A stretch of 64,000 bases of DNA from NCBI RefSeq assembly GCF_000247695.1, contig NW_004624848.1:3887918-3951917 (forward strand), read 5' to 3'. The notes beneath the pieces are model-generated. The model had not been told where the DNA came from and ran no database searches. It was given only the letters and a program-made list of their open reading frames with translations. Every line of letters starts with the position of its first letter. Position 1 is the first letter of the stretch. Positions 54,957 to 64,000 of this stretch are shown here, piece by piece. This DNA is from Heterocephalus glaber (lineage: Eukaryota > Chordata > Mammalia > Rodentia > Bathyergidae). Position numbers and translations under genes: made by a program.

Positions 54957-56045
54957 TGTTCTATACCTCCACCTAAAACAAAGCCTGAGCTTGAAGGATA
55001 GATCTAACCAGGAGGATTTCAGAAAAATTGGCAGACTAAGAAAAAGGAAACTCTGGGGGGAAAATGGACCCCCATGCCTCTAACCTCAACACCAGGACAG
55101 ACTGTATTTATTCCTTTGCTGTCCTGTGCTTCTTGTCTCCATTTCCTAACTACATTAAATGCCCTTCATGATAAAAAACAAAACAAAAACAAAAACCCCA
55201 CCATCTCTATGCAGTTCCGGTGCAGTGGGCTGAGTAAAGAGCCGTTGCCCTTCTCGGTGAATCTCCCCTGCACTGAAGCAGACCCTGTGGGAGCCAGTGC
55301 GGGCTCAGCTCCACACAGACCTTTCCCCTCCAACAGCGCCCCCCTCACCAGTCCTTCCTAAGGCCTTTCCTGCTGATGGAAAGGTAAAGTCTACCTCACT
55401 TCTCTTAGAGTGCTTTGGAGATCCAGTAGCAGCTGAGGTCTTTAGGAAATGTGGATTTACGTTTTTAACTTATTTTCCACCGGACATTAATATACCTCAG
55501 TGAAATAGTGTTTTCTTCCCACCCTTTGGAAGCTACTTTTTGTCATGTAAACACGGTTGGGTGTGTTTTTCTTCATTGTTTTCTGTTCCTCAAGAGGCGA
55601 CATCTGAGAGACTTGGGAATGTTCTTGGTCAGCCCTTCAGACCCTGCCCCGAAGCAAGCGCGGCTTCCACCTGTCCCTCAAACTGCTCAGAGGTTGTGCA
55701 GCCTTCAGAATTGAGACTGAGTTTAGTGCCACAGGGAACCAAGCATATAATATTTTAAACATGTTATTCTAAAAGAAGGTGGTGACCTGTTACTTCTCAT
55801 GGAGCTCCAGAAGGGAGGTAGCACACTATTTTCCTGAGTGTGTAACGACAATTAGTCATGACAGAAGGACTGTGCCGAGGAAAAGGACAGATGGTTCTTG
55901 TTACACTGTATCCCGACTAGATGTATCATTCCCTGCCAGAAATAGAACATGGTACCAAAATGCAAGAGAGGAAAAAATGGTCAGATAAAAATCTGCACTA
56001 CTTTGTGCCTTCAATTTGTTTAAAACCACAATATAATGATGAATG
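54581..56045. other. Unique sequence with a (GT)n tract and an A-rich retro-tail
   Basis: 54925-54955 is a (GT)n microsatellite. 55164-55196 has an A-rich end (aaaaaacaaaacaaaaaca) after cattaaatgcccttcatgat, which may be the tail of a small retrocopy of unknown origin. Frames are short and unrecognised. Confidence 0.4.
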
Positions 56046-56200
56046 CAATGGGGTGTGGTGGTCCACGCCTATGATCCCAGCACTTGGGAGGCAGAGGCAG
56101 GAGGATTGCCATGTTTTCAGGGACAGCCTGAACTACTTGGCAAGTTCAAGGCCAGCCTGAACAAAGCAAGATCCCATCTCAAACAAAAAATAGAAAACAA
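56046..56200 (+). repeat. B1-like SINE
   Basis: gcaatggggtgtggtggtcc, cacttgggaggcagaggcag and ggccagcctgaacaaagcaa, then an A-rich tail. Confidence 0.85.
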
Positions 56201-56315
56201 AGAATAAAAAAAAAACCCACAAAAAAACCGACAAGTGCATTTAGATTACAGCAAATACAGTGGAGTTAAAAACAACTTATGGATAATAAACATCAATGGT
56301 CATAAAGTAGTTGGT

Positions 56316-56567
56316 TCACAGATAATAGAGACACTGACAAACAACTGAGTAAATATATTTTAAGTTTTTAAGGGATATGCTAATTTTACCACCATCTTGT
56401 ATGGTATAATCTTGACATCCCACTCCAAGATCTTGTTGCTGTAGCAGTTCACTAAGTTTTGACCTACATACAGGAGGCTTTTCTGGGTGATGGATAATCT
56501 TCAACACCAGATGGCCCTGAGACATTTCAGATGCAAAGATGTATGCATCATTTGGAAAAACCTTCAA
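56316..56567 (-). other. Unrecognised 83-codon open frame
   Basis: The peptide begins KVFPNDAYIFASEMSQGH and continues VLKIIHHPEKPPVCRS, KLSELLQQQDLGVG and CQDYTIQDGGKISISL. It reads like part of a real soluble protein rather than composition noise, though I cannot name it. No strong splice borders were found. A retrocopy fragment or an exon are both possible. Confidence 0.25.
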
Positions 56568-56689
56568 TTATTTATATCGACCAGGTGTTACATATGGTGA
56601 ATTTTGGGATAACTTCATATTCTTCTTACCTTTTTTATACACAGATTTTTAAAAAATTAATTTTAAGTAGTACATAAAAATATAAAAAT

Positions 56690-56805
56690 TATACAGTACA
56701 CAGTAACAGGATAACATGCCTTGATACATGTATATATTGTATAATGTGTAAACATTGTCATTTCTTTGTGAGAAAAACTTTCAAAATCGTTTTTCCTAGC
56801 TTTTT
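56690..56805. repeat. L1 3' UTR fragment
   Basis: ccttgatacatgtatatattg and catttctttgtgagaaaaac, similar to 41995-42230. Followed directly by an ID. Confidence 0.55.
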
Positions 56806-56880
56806 ACCCCCAGCAGTACAGGGAATTGAACCTGAAGCCTTGCACATGCGAGGCAAGGGCTCAGACCCTGAGCCCCATCC
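56806..56880 (-). repeat. ID-related SINE
   Basis: Reversed: cagtacagggaattgaacct to gaccctgagccccatccc. Confidence 0.75.
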
Positions 56881-58320
56881 CTGCTCGTCTCGAACATATG
56901 CGCATCACTGTTCTCCACAGTCCCTCCGCTGTGGGTTACATAGCCAGAACTCCTTGCTCGTTACTGCAGATCCATGCGTTTATTATGTGGGGTCCAAGAT
57001 GGCATAGATAATGGGGTGCGGTGCACAGGGAGAATTCCTGTCACTGAAATGTGTGCGTACCAGTTTGCTGAAAAATAAGAATGATAGCTGTGTTGGAGAG
57101 CTTAGGTTCATATGGCAATTATTTGTTTTTATGAATGTTTCGGGGGGAAAGTTGCCAAGAAAGGACTCATCTTCTAAGAACTCTGGGCAGTGTGCTGGAA
57201 CCATGCGTGTGGGCACAGGCCAAGCCGCCATGGACAGCCGTGGTGCCAGGCATGATTGGCAGCATGGTCCTCAGGAAGAACAATCTAAACAGACCCATTT
57301 GTTGCCCAGTGGATTGGTTCCAAGGAACACTTCTGCCTCTGGATGATCAAAGCATGGGCCAATAGGCTAAGAATGCAATAATTGGGATAATTAACCAATA
57401 ATTTTGCAGCAAAAAAGTTTTTAGTGACTCCTGACTCCTTTGCATACTAATGGTTTGGAGGGGATGGAGCTTTTGAAGTTTAGCATTTTTAAAATGTATC
57501 TCAGAGTTATTTGTGCTTTAGTTGTTGGAATAATGTAAAGGAGTTGGTGCTTAGGTTTCGTCAGCAGAGTCCTTTGAGGTGGCCGTAGAACCTGCCTGTG
57601 TTTCTGGTAGCTCCATTACAGTCGTCCAGAGTGAGCTTGTCTCAGGGCCAGAGGACAGGAGCAGGGTGCCCTTCTTACAGACTCTGCTGTTTTCCCACAA
57701 GGAAGAAGACTCAAAACACCTGCCATGTCTCGGAGTGGAAAAGCAACACAGCTCTTTCTTGTAAACTGAACGCAAATAGAGCACCAATGACAAACCCATT
57801 GTGAAAGAAAAGGAAGCGAGAATGTGCACTTGGGCCCCTCCCAACCCCTGAAAACTAACCTGTGAATGTCCCTTGTATGTGAGACATGGCCTCCCTCCTG
57901 CTGCATCTGCTGCCTTAGAATTATTTTCTCTGCTGTCACCACGAGGAAGGAAACTCTTTTTCCCTGTATTCCACTCCACTTTCACCAGCTGTAGAGTTGT
58001 GACTGTCTAGTTCCCTTCCACTACAGGAGCTAGAATTATTTGGTTCTGCTACATGGTGATTAATAGGCTTGCAAGACCTGCTAACCATCATGTTAACACA
58101 TTTCCCTAAAAATATGTTCTTCTAAATTCTAAATCAATTCACAAATACTCGATTTGAGAATAAGAACAGCATTGTAGGTCCAAGGACAACTTGGGTTTGG
58201 ATGTCTGTCCTTGGACACTATTCTCCAACCTCACTCTGAGTTTCTCAGTTATCTTCTCAGTTACAGTAGTCTAATGATGTTCATTGGTAATCTTATTTTT
58301 TTAGTCTCTCTGTTCTTCAG
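56881..58320. other. Unique sequence upstream of an exon candidate
   Basis: 58170-58270 carries a MIR-like trace (gggtttggatgtctgtcctt). The minus frame 57551-57985 is listed separately. Confidence 0.4.
57551..57985 (-). other. Unrecognised 144-codon open frame
   Basis: The frame starts ATGAAAGTG and stops at 57553-57551. It includes a hydrophobic stretch (FSFTMGLSLVLYL) and a Ser/Thr-rich end (TQAGSTATSKDSADET). In AT-balanced sequence a 144-codon frame is somewhat long for chance, but no family, donor or acceptor was identified. Confidence 0.22.
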
Positions 58321-58455
58321 GGAGGCTACTTCACCAGGAATAATGACAGATACTCTAAAATTGAACATGGAATTTTAGTGAAAGGATGTGCTTTGATTGA
58401 CAAGTACAACAAAAATGATGAGCTGTGTTGGCTTCCTATTTCTAAATGTAGAAAG
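58321..58455 (+). CDS. Candidate internal exon, product unknown
   Basis: A pyrimidine tract ending tctctctgttcttcag is followed by 135 bp (45 codons) with no stop in one frame, then a donor-like AGAAAG|gtaaac. The frame reads GGYFTRNNDRYSKIEHGILV, KGCALIDKYNKNDELC then WLPISKCRK, phase 0 in and out. The other two frames are closed. The acceptor is strong and the donor moderate. There is no ATG at its start, so simple ORF calling would miss it. I did not recognise the protein. Its phase does not match the 38597-38662 candidate, so intermediate exons would be needed if they share a gene. Confidence 0.4.
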
Positions 58456-58819
58456 GTAAACTATTATTAATATTTATGGGCTTTTTCCTTTCTCTTCAAA
58501 GGCTTTGTTAGCCAGTTTCACAATGGGGCTGCCCGGGAAGAGGGTGACGGGTATTGTTAACACACATGCAAATTCCTGCAAGGGAGGACACCTATTTGTC
58601 TTTTGTGCTTCCTTTGCACATTTTTGAATCCACATAACTGTCATACCAAGAGGGAAGCTCCTTTGTTTAGGAGAAATACATTTTCTTCTATTATCCTACC
58701 TTACATTCATTCAGGCTTTCTTGAGCTAAAAATAAATAAGTAACATTTTCATAATGAGTAGTAAAACCAAAATACGATTAATCATTGATCTAACCATACT
58801 TTTCACTTCAAAACTGAGA

Positions 58820-58950
58820 AGAGCCAGGCACGGTGGTGTGCAACTGTAGTCCCAGCCCTCAGGAGGCTGAGGCAGGAGAATCACCTGAGACCAGCCTGGG
58901 CAGCATAGAACACTCGGGTGGAGGGAGAGGCGAGAGAGAGAGAGAGGAGA
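58820..58950 (+). repeat. B1-like SINE with (GA) tail
   Basis: gccaggcacggtggtgtgca, gtagtcccagccctcaggag and gagaccagcctgggcagc, followed by a gagagaga stretch. Confidence 0.85.
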
Positions 58951-59229
58951 GAAAATGGAAACTCTCCTCTCTTTGCACACTCCCTGCCTTCCCCTGTCCC
59001 AGTCGGAGCCAGTCATCTTCCCACCCCTGAAATAGTCTGGGCTAGGAATGCACCCTAAATGAACTGAATTTCAGGGGAGGATTTGCACAAATTCCTGGGA
59101 AGAAAAAAATCACACCGATTCGAACACATGCAGGCCTCTGGAACTTTCCAGTGAGTTTCTTGCCAGCATTATTGAATTCTTCACAACAATTGGGATTCAA
59201 ACATTACACATGTACCCACTGTGGTTTTT
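58951..59229. other. Unique sequence, nothing seen
   Basis: No gene or repeat recognised. Confidence 0.4.
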
Positions 59230-59515
59230 GCTGTTATCTTAATCAGTACTTTATTTTCAGCTGTGTGTAACAGGAATGCCAGTAGTTCAAGCAAAAAGGG
59301 AACGCATCTGTCTTTGTCTTCAGATACCACATACTGGGTAATCTGTAATGAAAAGACTTTCTTCCCTCAGTTCTGGAGCCTGGGAAGTCCGAGGTCAAAG
59401 GGCCGTGCCTGCCTGGTAACATGGTGCAGGGCATCACGACCCTGACCCGAAGCAGAAGTCCTGACCCGTTAGCTGTCAGATGTGGTGACAGCGCTGTGGC
59501 CTTACAGCACTGAAG
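59230..59515 (-). repeat. MLT/MST-type LTR fragment
   Basis: ccacatactgggtaatctgt, cctcagttctggagcctggg and aagtccgaggtcaaagggcc match the reversed end of a MaLR LTR. Confidence 0.65.
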
Positions 59516-60457
59516 AATGAAGTTGGAACCAAAGGAGGAACTCAGGAGGGTTTTATTGGAAATAAGGGGACGAGAACCCGTATGTCCAGGAGGGCTCCCG
59601 AGTGGGGGCCACCAGGCTGTCGGGTGCAAAGGCAGTGTGGGTGCGACGTGGGTCAGGCTAGGTCAGCTGCAGGACAGGCACAGCCGCCAGTTAACGCTCT
59701 GCGGCGGGGAAAGGAATCGCTCAGCCAGGGTGTGTGCGCAGATGGCAGGAGTTGTCGGAAGCGGAATGGAGCGGGCCTGGACGTCCAGGTCACCTTTTCT
59801 GTGTCCGTCCGGTGCCTATCTGGGCCCGGCGGCCTGGGGTGCTAATCACGCAATCGCACACTGCTGTGTATCTCACAGGCCTGGCTACTGCGTCCGCAGA
59901 CTGAGGTCCAGCTCTCTTCGGATTCGCCTCCATCCGCGATTCCGGTGTCTCTCATTTTCTGCTGACTTCCTGGAGGGCCCAGTCCCGCTCTGACTGCATA
60001 TGAATTTCCCTGTAATTTAGCTGCCCACAATTACACGCCCAGGAAGAAGAGCACGTGGGACAGAAAACCGGCCACGCTCCTGGCGTGTGTGAGAAACCCA
60101 GTCCCCGCGGTGCCAGTCCACCTGCAGATGGACCCACTCCGCACCTGCAGGCCCCGCCTCCCGCCGAGCCCGAAGCTGCAGCGGGGCTGGGGGCCCACGC
60201 GTGCCCAGGGCCGGGCTCGGGCAGGGAGGTGGGCAGTTTCCCTTATTCTCAGTCGTCTGCTGAGCCCCAGTCTCTACAAGGCTCTGCTCGAGAGGCGGTG
60301 GCCGCTCAGCGCCCTCGGTCATCGGTATCAGCTCTTGGTTCAAGAAGAAAAGAGCACTTTAACTCGAATCTGGGAGGTCCTGAGTGAAGAATCCCTGTGA
60401 GTCTGGCTGTAATTTCAGCTTCCCCATTGGGAACTCATAAGTTACATCCCTAGCGCT
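59516..60457. other. GC-richer unique sequence, CpG-rich in parts
   Basis: 59560-59800 and 60085-60320 contain many CpG sites. Frames at 59517-59993, 60055-60387 and 60089-60400 (plus) overlap and have no recognised domain. The 3' end of the last one (YQLLVQEEKSTLTRIWEVL) looks protein-like but is unsupported. Confidence 0.4.
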
Positions 60458-60592
60458 TTTTAAATTTTTTAATATTTTGAGATAAGTTCTCCCTAAGTTG
60501 TTAAATTGGCCAGGCTGGACTGGCACTTGTGACTCTCCTGCCCCAGCCTCCCAGAGTGCTGGGATTACAGATGTGTGCCACCGTGCCCAGCT
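60458..60592 (-). repeat. B1-like SINE
   Basis: Reversed: gagataagttctccctaagt, gccccagcctcccagagtgct and gtgtgccaccgtgcccagc. Confidence 0.88.
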
Positions 60593-61224
60593 TAGCAGCG
60601 ATACTACACACCCACCATGGTCTTGGGGCGACTGCTCCCGTGAGACGCTGTGAAATGGGACATGATTGACAGCCCCCCAAAGAAGAAGCACTTGATAAAC
60701 AGGAAGATATTAAAGCAGCCAGGTCAATGAAAATAACATCTGTGCGGGGCAGTCCAGCATTTCCGGTAAAGATGGTATAGTCTGGAGGGTCTCGGATGCT
60801 CGTAACATGAGCTGACACGAGACATTCACCTTGGGAAACTCCGAGAGAACTCGATGAACAGACTGTTCCCGCGGGTGCAAGGAAGACGCGGAAGCCACAG
60901 AAATGTGTGCCTGGGGCTGGAAGGCCGGCCCTTACCGGCCTGTCTCATGAGGGACGCGGCCAGCCCAGGTCCTGCACAGGAGCAGCTTGGCAAGGGATGC
61001 GTGGGATAAATTCTCCAAATTCTTGCTGTCCCCTGCAGATGCGCCCTATGGCTGAACTTATCTAGAAGCCAGAGGACACAGGAGTCTGCTGATTGCATTC
61101 TGGCAGGGCAGGCTATCAGGGCTGACCAGAGTGGAAAACCATGGATGTCTGGGGGGAAACCTGGAAATATCCGGCTTGACGTTCGGGTGTGCATCGAGGC
61201 AGACAGAGACTCACACACCTCCCC
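60593..61224. other. Unique sequence, no gene recognised
   Basis: The minus frame 60826-61218 has no recognised motif. Confidence 0.4.
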
Positions 61225-61306
61225 TGGGGGAAACAGCTGTGTGGACAGGGTGCAGCCCTGCGTTCAAGATCCACCTGGAAAGCGCGTGGTCTTGGGTTTG
61301 ACCCCA

Positions 61307-61362
<56 letters not shown>
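61225..61362 (+). repeat. Degraded ID-like SINE with (AG)n tail
   Basis: gcgtggtcttgggtttgacc and ccagcag precede a pure (AG)n array from about 61309 to 61362. Confidence 0.7.
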
Positions 61363-61367
<5 letters not shown>

Positions 61368-61994
61368 AGCAGCTATGCAATTGACTATCCAATAAACAGG
61401 TGTTGTTCAAAAGTTATCCAAACTCATGCAGCATCACTTGCCTTAAAATAAAAAACGTTATTTCCCTCTAACTTTTTAAGCTGTACTTTAAAGATTAATA
61501 CATTGCATTGTATCATTTTGTAATCGTGCTTCCATGCTGATAAGACATTCAAGAATTCTACTAGGCGAATGGCCTGGAAAAAGCCCAAAGTCACCGTGTA
61601 GTATAGCGTAATGAAAGCTTTTAGGGGTAGAGGAAGGCTTGGTTGGAATTGAATCCTGTGTGATAGTCTCGGTCACTTCACGTGTCCACAGCGGTGACAA
61701 CGCAATCTCATCTGCAGAAGATTCCATTGCGGCCATACGCTGTGACTTCCATCATACAGAATCCACTGACACTCGTATTACAATACCCAATGAAATCAGT
61801 AATTACTATCAAGCAGACTATAATTTGACTCAGTTTTTTAAAATGCTGAAAGCTATTTAATATTTTGAAGACAGCGCTTTTTGGTTTGCAGTTATGAACA
61901 TCTATGAGCACCAGCTAATGATAAAAATTCTGCTGCATTGTGAATGTGGGAGAAAATCCCCAGTTGTTGGGACTAATCTTTCATTAACCTGAGG
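61363..61994. other. Unique sequence, no gene recognised
   Basis: A 73-codon frame at 61639-61860 (plus) contains SRVHSGDNAISSAEDSIAAI but matches nothing I recognise. Confidence 0.4.
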
Positions 61995-62072
61995 ACTGAG
62001 CTGGGATGTGACTTGGTGGTAAAGTGCTTGCATGGGCCCTGAATTCAATCTCCAGTGCTAGGGAAAAATAAT
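61995..62072 (+). repeat. ID-like SINE, degraded
   Basis: gctgggatgtgacttggtgg and gaattcaatctccagtgct. Confidence 0.7.
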
Positions 62073-62545
62073 TTTCTTTGCCATTAACTAGGCTTTTAAA
62101 CTTTAAGCCCAGAGCTGGCTTCTGTTCCTCACATGTCCGATATGATGGGAAGGACAGCGTACAGCTCTACTGTGGGCTGTCTGCGTGAGCTCTAGCCACT
62201 GTCTGGCCTTGGCTTCCAGAAGAACCTACAGCTCAAAGAGGGCTATCAGAACAAAGCCACACTTCTAGTGAGTTTGTAAATCCATTTTCAAATTCTGGTC
62301 TGTGTTGTTCCTATCCTTGTCCCACTGACTAAAGAATGTCAGCTCCCAGTAGACTGTCTCCTGCCCCGCCTCCCGCCGGCTAGGCTGTGGGAGGTGTGTT
62401 CATATTATCACACAGCACAGAGTAGGATACATTACTTTTTGTAACTCTTGGTCTTATTTCTATCAGTTGAAATATATGATATAAATTATATGTGTATATA
62501 ATTTGTTACTAGAACATTAACGGGACAAATAACATGTTTAGAAAC
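62073..62545. other. Unique sequence, nothing seen
   Basis: No gene or repeat family recognised. Confidence 0.4.
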
Positions 62546-62547
62546 AA

Positions 62548-62690
62548 ATGGCCTGGAGTGGTGGCTCATGCCTGTAATCTTAGCACTCAAGAGGCTGAGG
62601 CAGGAGGACACAAATCCTAGACCAGCCTGGGCTGCATAGTGAGACCCTGTCCAACACAAATTATTTAAAATTAAAAAAATTTTTTAAAAA
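62548..62690 (+). repeat. B1-like SINE
   Basis: tggcctggagtggtggctca, cctgtaatcttagcactcaa, gaggctgaggcaggagga and gtgagaccctgtccaac. Confidence 0.88.
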
Positions 62691-62790
62691 ATAAGCCACA
62701 GATTCATTGCCTGCTGCACAAGTGCAAGGACCCAAGTTCGATCCCTGGTACTAAAATAAATAAATAAATAAATAAAATAAACCACAGAGA
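62691..62790 (+). repeat. 5'-truncated ID SINE with AAAT tail
   Basis: Begins mid-element (attgcctgctgcacaagtgc), continues gttcgatccctggtacta, then an (AAAT)n tail. The flanks repeat ccacaga. Confidence 0.85.
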
Positions 62791-63632
62791 GAAAACTAAC
62801 TTTTAAAATAAATGTTATATCATCTATAAATCAAATATATGCTCATAATTTAAAACATAAGAAAAGTAGGGGTGAAATCCAGATGTCTACTCTTTAAAAG
62901 TTGGTGTATCAGTAGTGGTAAACACCTTAAACATTTAAAAGTGCCTTTTTCTCTTAGGAGGATTTTTCTTCTAGACTTGAGTCAGGAGAAGAGTTTGTTT
63001 CTTTGGTGTTTAACCAAAGTTTGAGTTTTGAAATAGTCTTTTATAATTCTTTCTTGTTTTTAATAAGCTGAAATGGTTTTAAAATCTAGTTGTTTTAAGG
63101 ATGCATACATTTTTCTTTTACATTTTAAAAATTTATCTAAAAGCTCTTAGCATTAAATAGGCCTTATTATATTCAGAGCACCAAAGTCTTTTTCTTAACT
63201 CTTCTAAGACTTTATATTGAAGCATGAGATGAAGAAATCTTAAATTACCTGAAAAGAATGTCTTAAATGACAGAGGGATGACCCTATACTGGGACATAAT
63301 AAAACAAAACAAAACAAAACAAACCACCAATGTAATGGAGCAATGTAACATCCTGGCAAACAAACTACTGAACCTTAGTTATGCGAATGAGGACTACTGT
63401 GGCGTCAAGCAGGAGCCGCTTCCATTTTCCTTTTCATGCACCAAAGGGAGAATATAATCAGGAGTCTCCGTCCATTCATAAATCACAAAACAACAATAAC
63501 AAGTTTATCTCTAAAAATTGTACTGTAAATGTGGGGTGCAAAAGAAGAGGCTTAGTGAGATAGATATACACAAGTTAAATCTAGCTTTTGGTTTTTATTT
63601 TGCTTTTTGTTTTTGTTTAAAAATTAAACAAA
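62791..63632. other. AT-rich sequence with an (AAAAC)n tract
   Basis: 63300-63324 is an (AAAAC)n repeat. An acceptor-like ctttttctcttag at about 62958 precedes a 37-codon open stretch, but no consensus donor follows, so I do not call an exon. Confidence 0.4.
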
Positions 63633-63725
63633 TGGGCCAGGGATTTAGCTCAGTTGTTTTGCCACCTGCTGCTCAAGCTCAAGGACCCAAGTGCCATCCC
63701 CGGTACCAAAAAATAAATAAAAATT
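63633..63725 (+). repeat. ID SINE with target-site duplication
   Basis: gggccagggatttagctcag to catccccggtaccaaaaaa. The flanks repeat aaaaattaaacaaa. Confidence 0.93.
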
Positions 63726-63756
63726 AAACAAAGTTGGGGTATAATGAACAGAATAT

Positions 63757-63851
63757 GAATCATTTTTTGTGTTTTTGGTACTGGGGATCAAACTCGGGAC
63801 CTTGTGCTTGTGAGGCAGGTGGCGGAACCACTGAGCTAAATCCCTGGCCCT
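63757..63851 (-). repeat. ID SINE with target-site duplication
   Basis: Reversed: ggtactggggatcaaactcg to ctgagctaaatccctggccc. The flanks repeat tgaatcattttt. It is in inverted orientation to the copy just upstream. Confidence 0.93.
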
Positions 63852-63899
63852 TGAATCATTTTTGTTAAATGAAGTTTTCTATGATTTCTGAGCAACCAT

Positions 63900-63996
63900 G
63901 AGGATCAGAGTTCACTCTGAAGTCCCAGAATAGTGCTTGCCTGGGCTTGCAGCAGGTCTCCAATAAATATCTGCTAAATAAATGAGTTCTTGAGCA
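63900..63996 (+). repeat. L2-like 3' end
   Basis: gaatagtgcttgcctgggct then ctccaataaatatctgctaa and ataaatgagt follow the usual L2/MIR-type terminal order. Confidence 0.55.
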
Positions 63997-64000
63997 AGCA

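Noticed and set aside
62959..63070. Possible exon after ctttttctcttag
   Set aside because: A 37-codon frame is open, but no consensus donor follows and the sequence drifts into AT-rich text.
1..64000. CRISPR array, operons, phage or plasmid features
   Set aside because: No regularly spaced direct repeats or compact gene strings; repeats and splice-like signals indicate mammalian nuclear DNA.

Overview
This window looks like nuclear DNA of a placental mammal, most likely a rodent outside the mouse/rat group. No compact bacterial-style genes are present. Short interspersed repeats are dense: tRNA-like ID elements (about 75-90 bp, ending in the GGTACC box and an A-rich tail), 7SL-derived B1-like elements, and B1-ID composites. 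There are also ancient L1 3' ends, MLT1/MaLR-type LTRs, and traces of MIR and L2. A squirrel- or beaver-related lineage is a guess from the look of the ID and B1-ID repeats; I could not test it against a repeat library.

Two degraded retrocopies can be named. An RPL6 processed pseudogene lies on the minus strand (10063-10977) with a recognisable 12-bp target-site duplication, two frameshifts and a nonsense codon. A TMEM237 retrocopy lies on the plus strand (13872-about 14570); it has lost the middle of the protein and kept the N-terminal and C-terminal pieces. Neither can make its protein.

No complete functional protein-coding gene is visible. Three short open segments with splice-like borders may be real exons: 23200-23263 on the minus strand (a possible first coding exon), 38597-38662 on the plus strand, and 58321-58455 on the plus strand. 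I did not recognise their proteins, and the latter two cannot be adjacent exons of one transcript because their phases do not match.

Layout: 1-5 kb holds SINEs, a notable inverted repeat and an L1 3' end. 5-5.6 kb is CpG-rich. 7.3-8.4 kb is a nested L1/MLT1/ID block. 10-14.6 kb holds the two retrocopies around a strong CpG island (about 11.44-12.41 kb). 14.6-22 kb is mostly AT-rich with SINEs and L1. 22-37 kb is SINEs, L1 and one MaLR LTR. 37-40.5 kb is GC-richer and carries the 38.6 kb exon candidate. 41-48.7 kb has microsatellites and a cluster of MaLR LTRs. 48.7-58.5 kb is AT-rich with scattered repeats and the 58.3 kb exon candidate. 58.5-64 kb ends in SINEs, an (AG)n tract and an L2-like fragment.

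Repeat boundaries were set by eye and may be off by 5-20 bp. Subfamily names were not checked with a repeat library.
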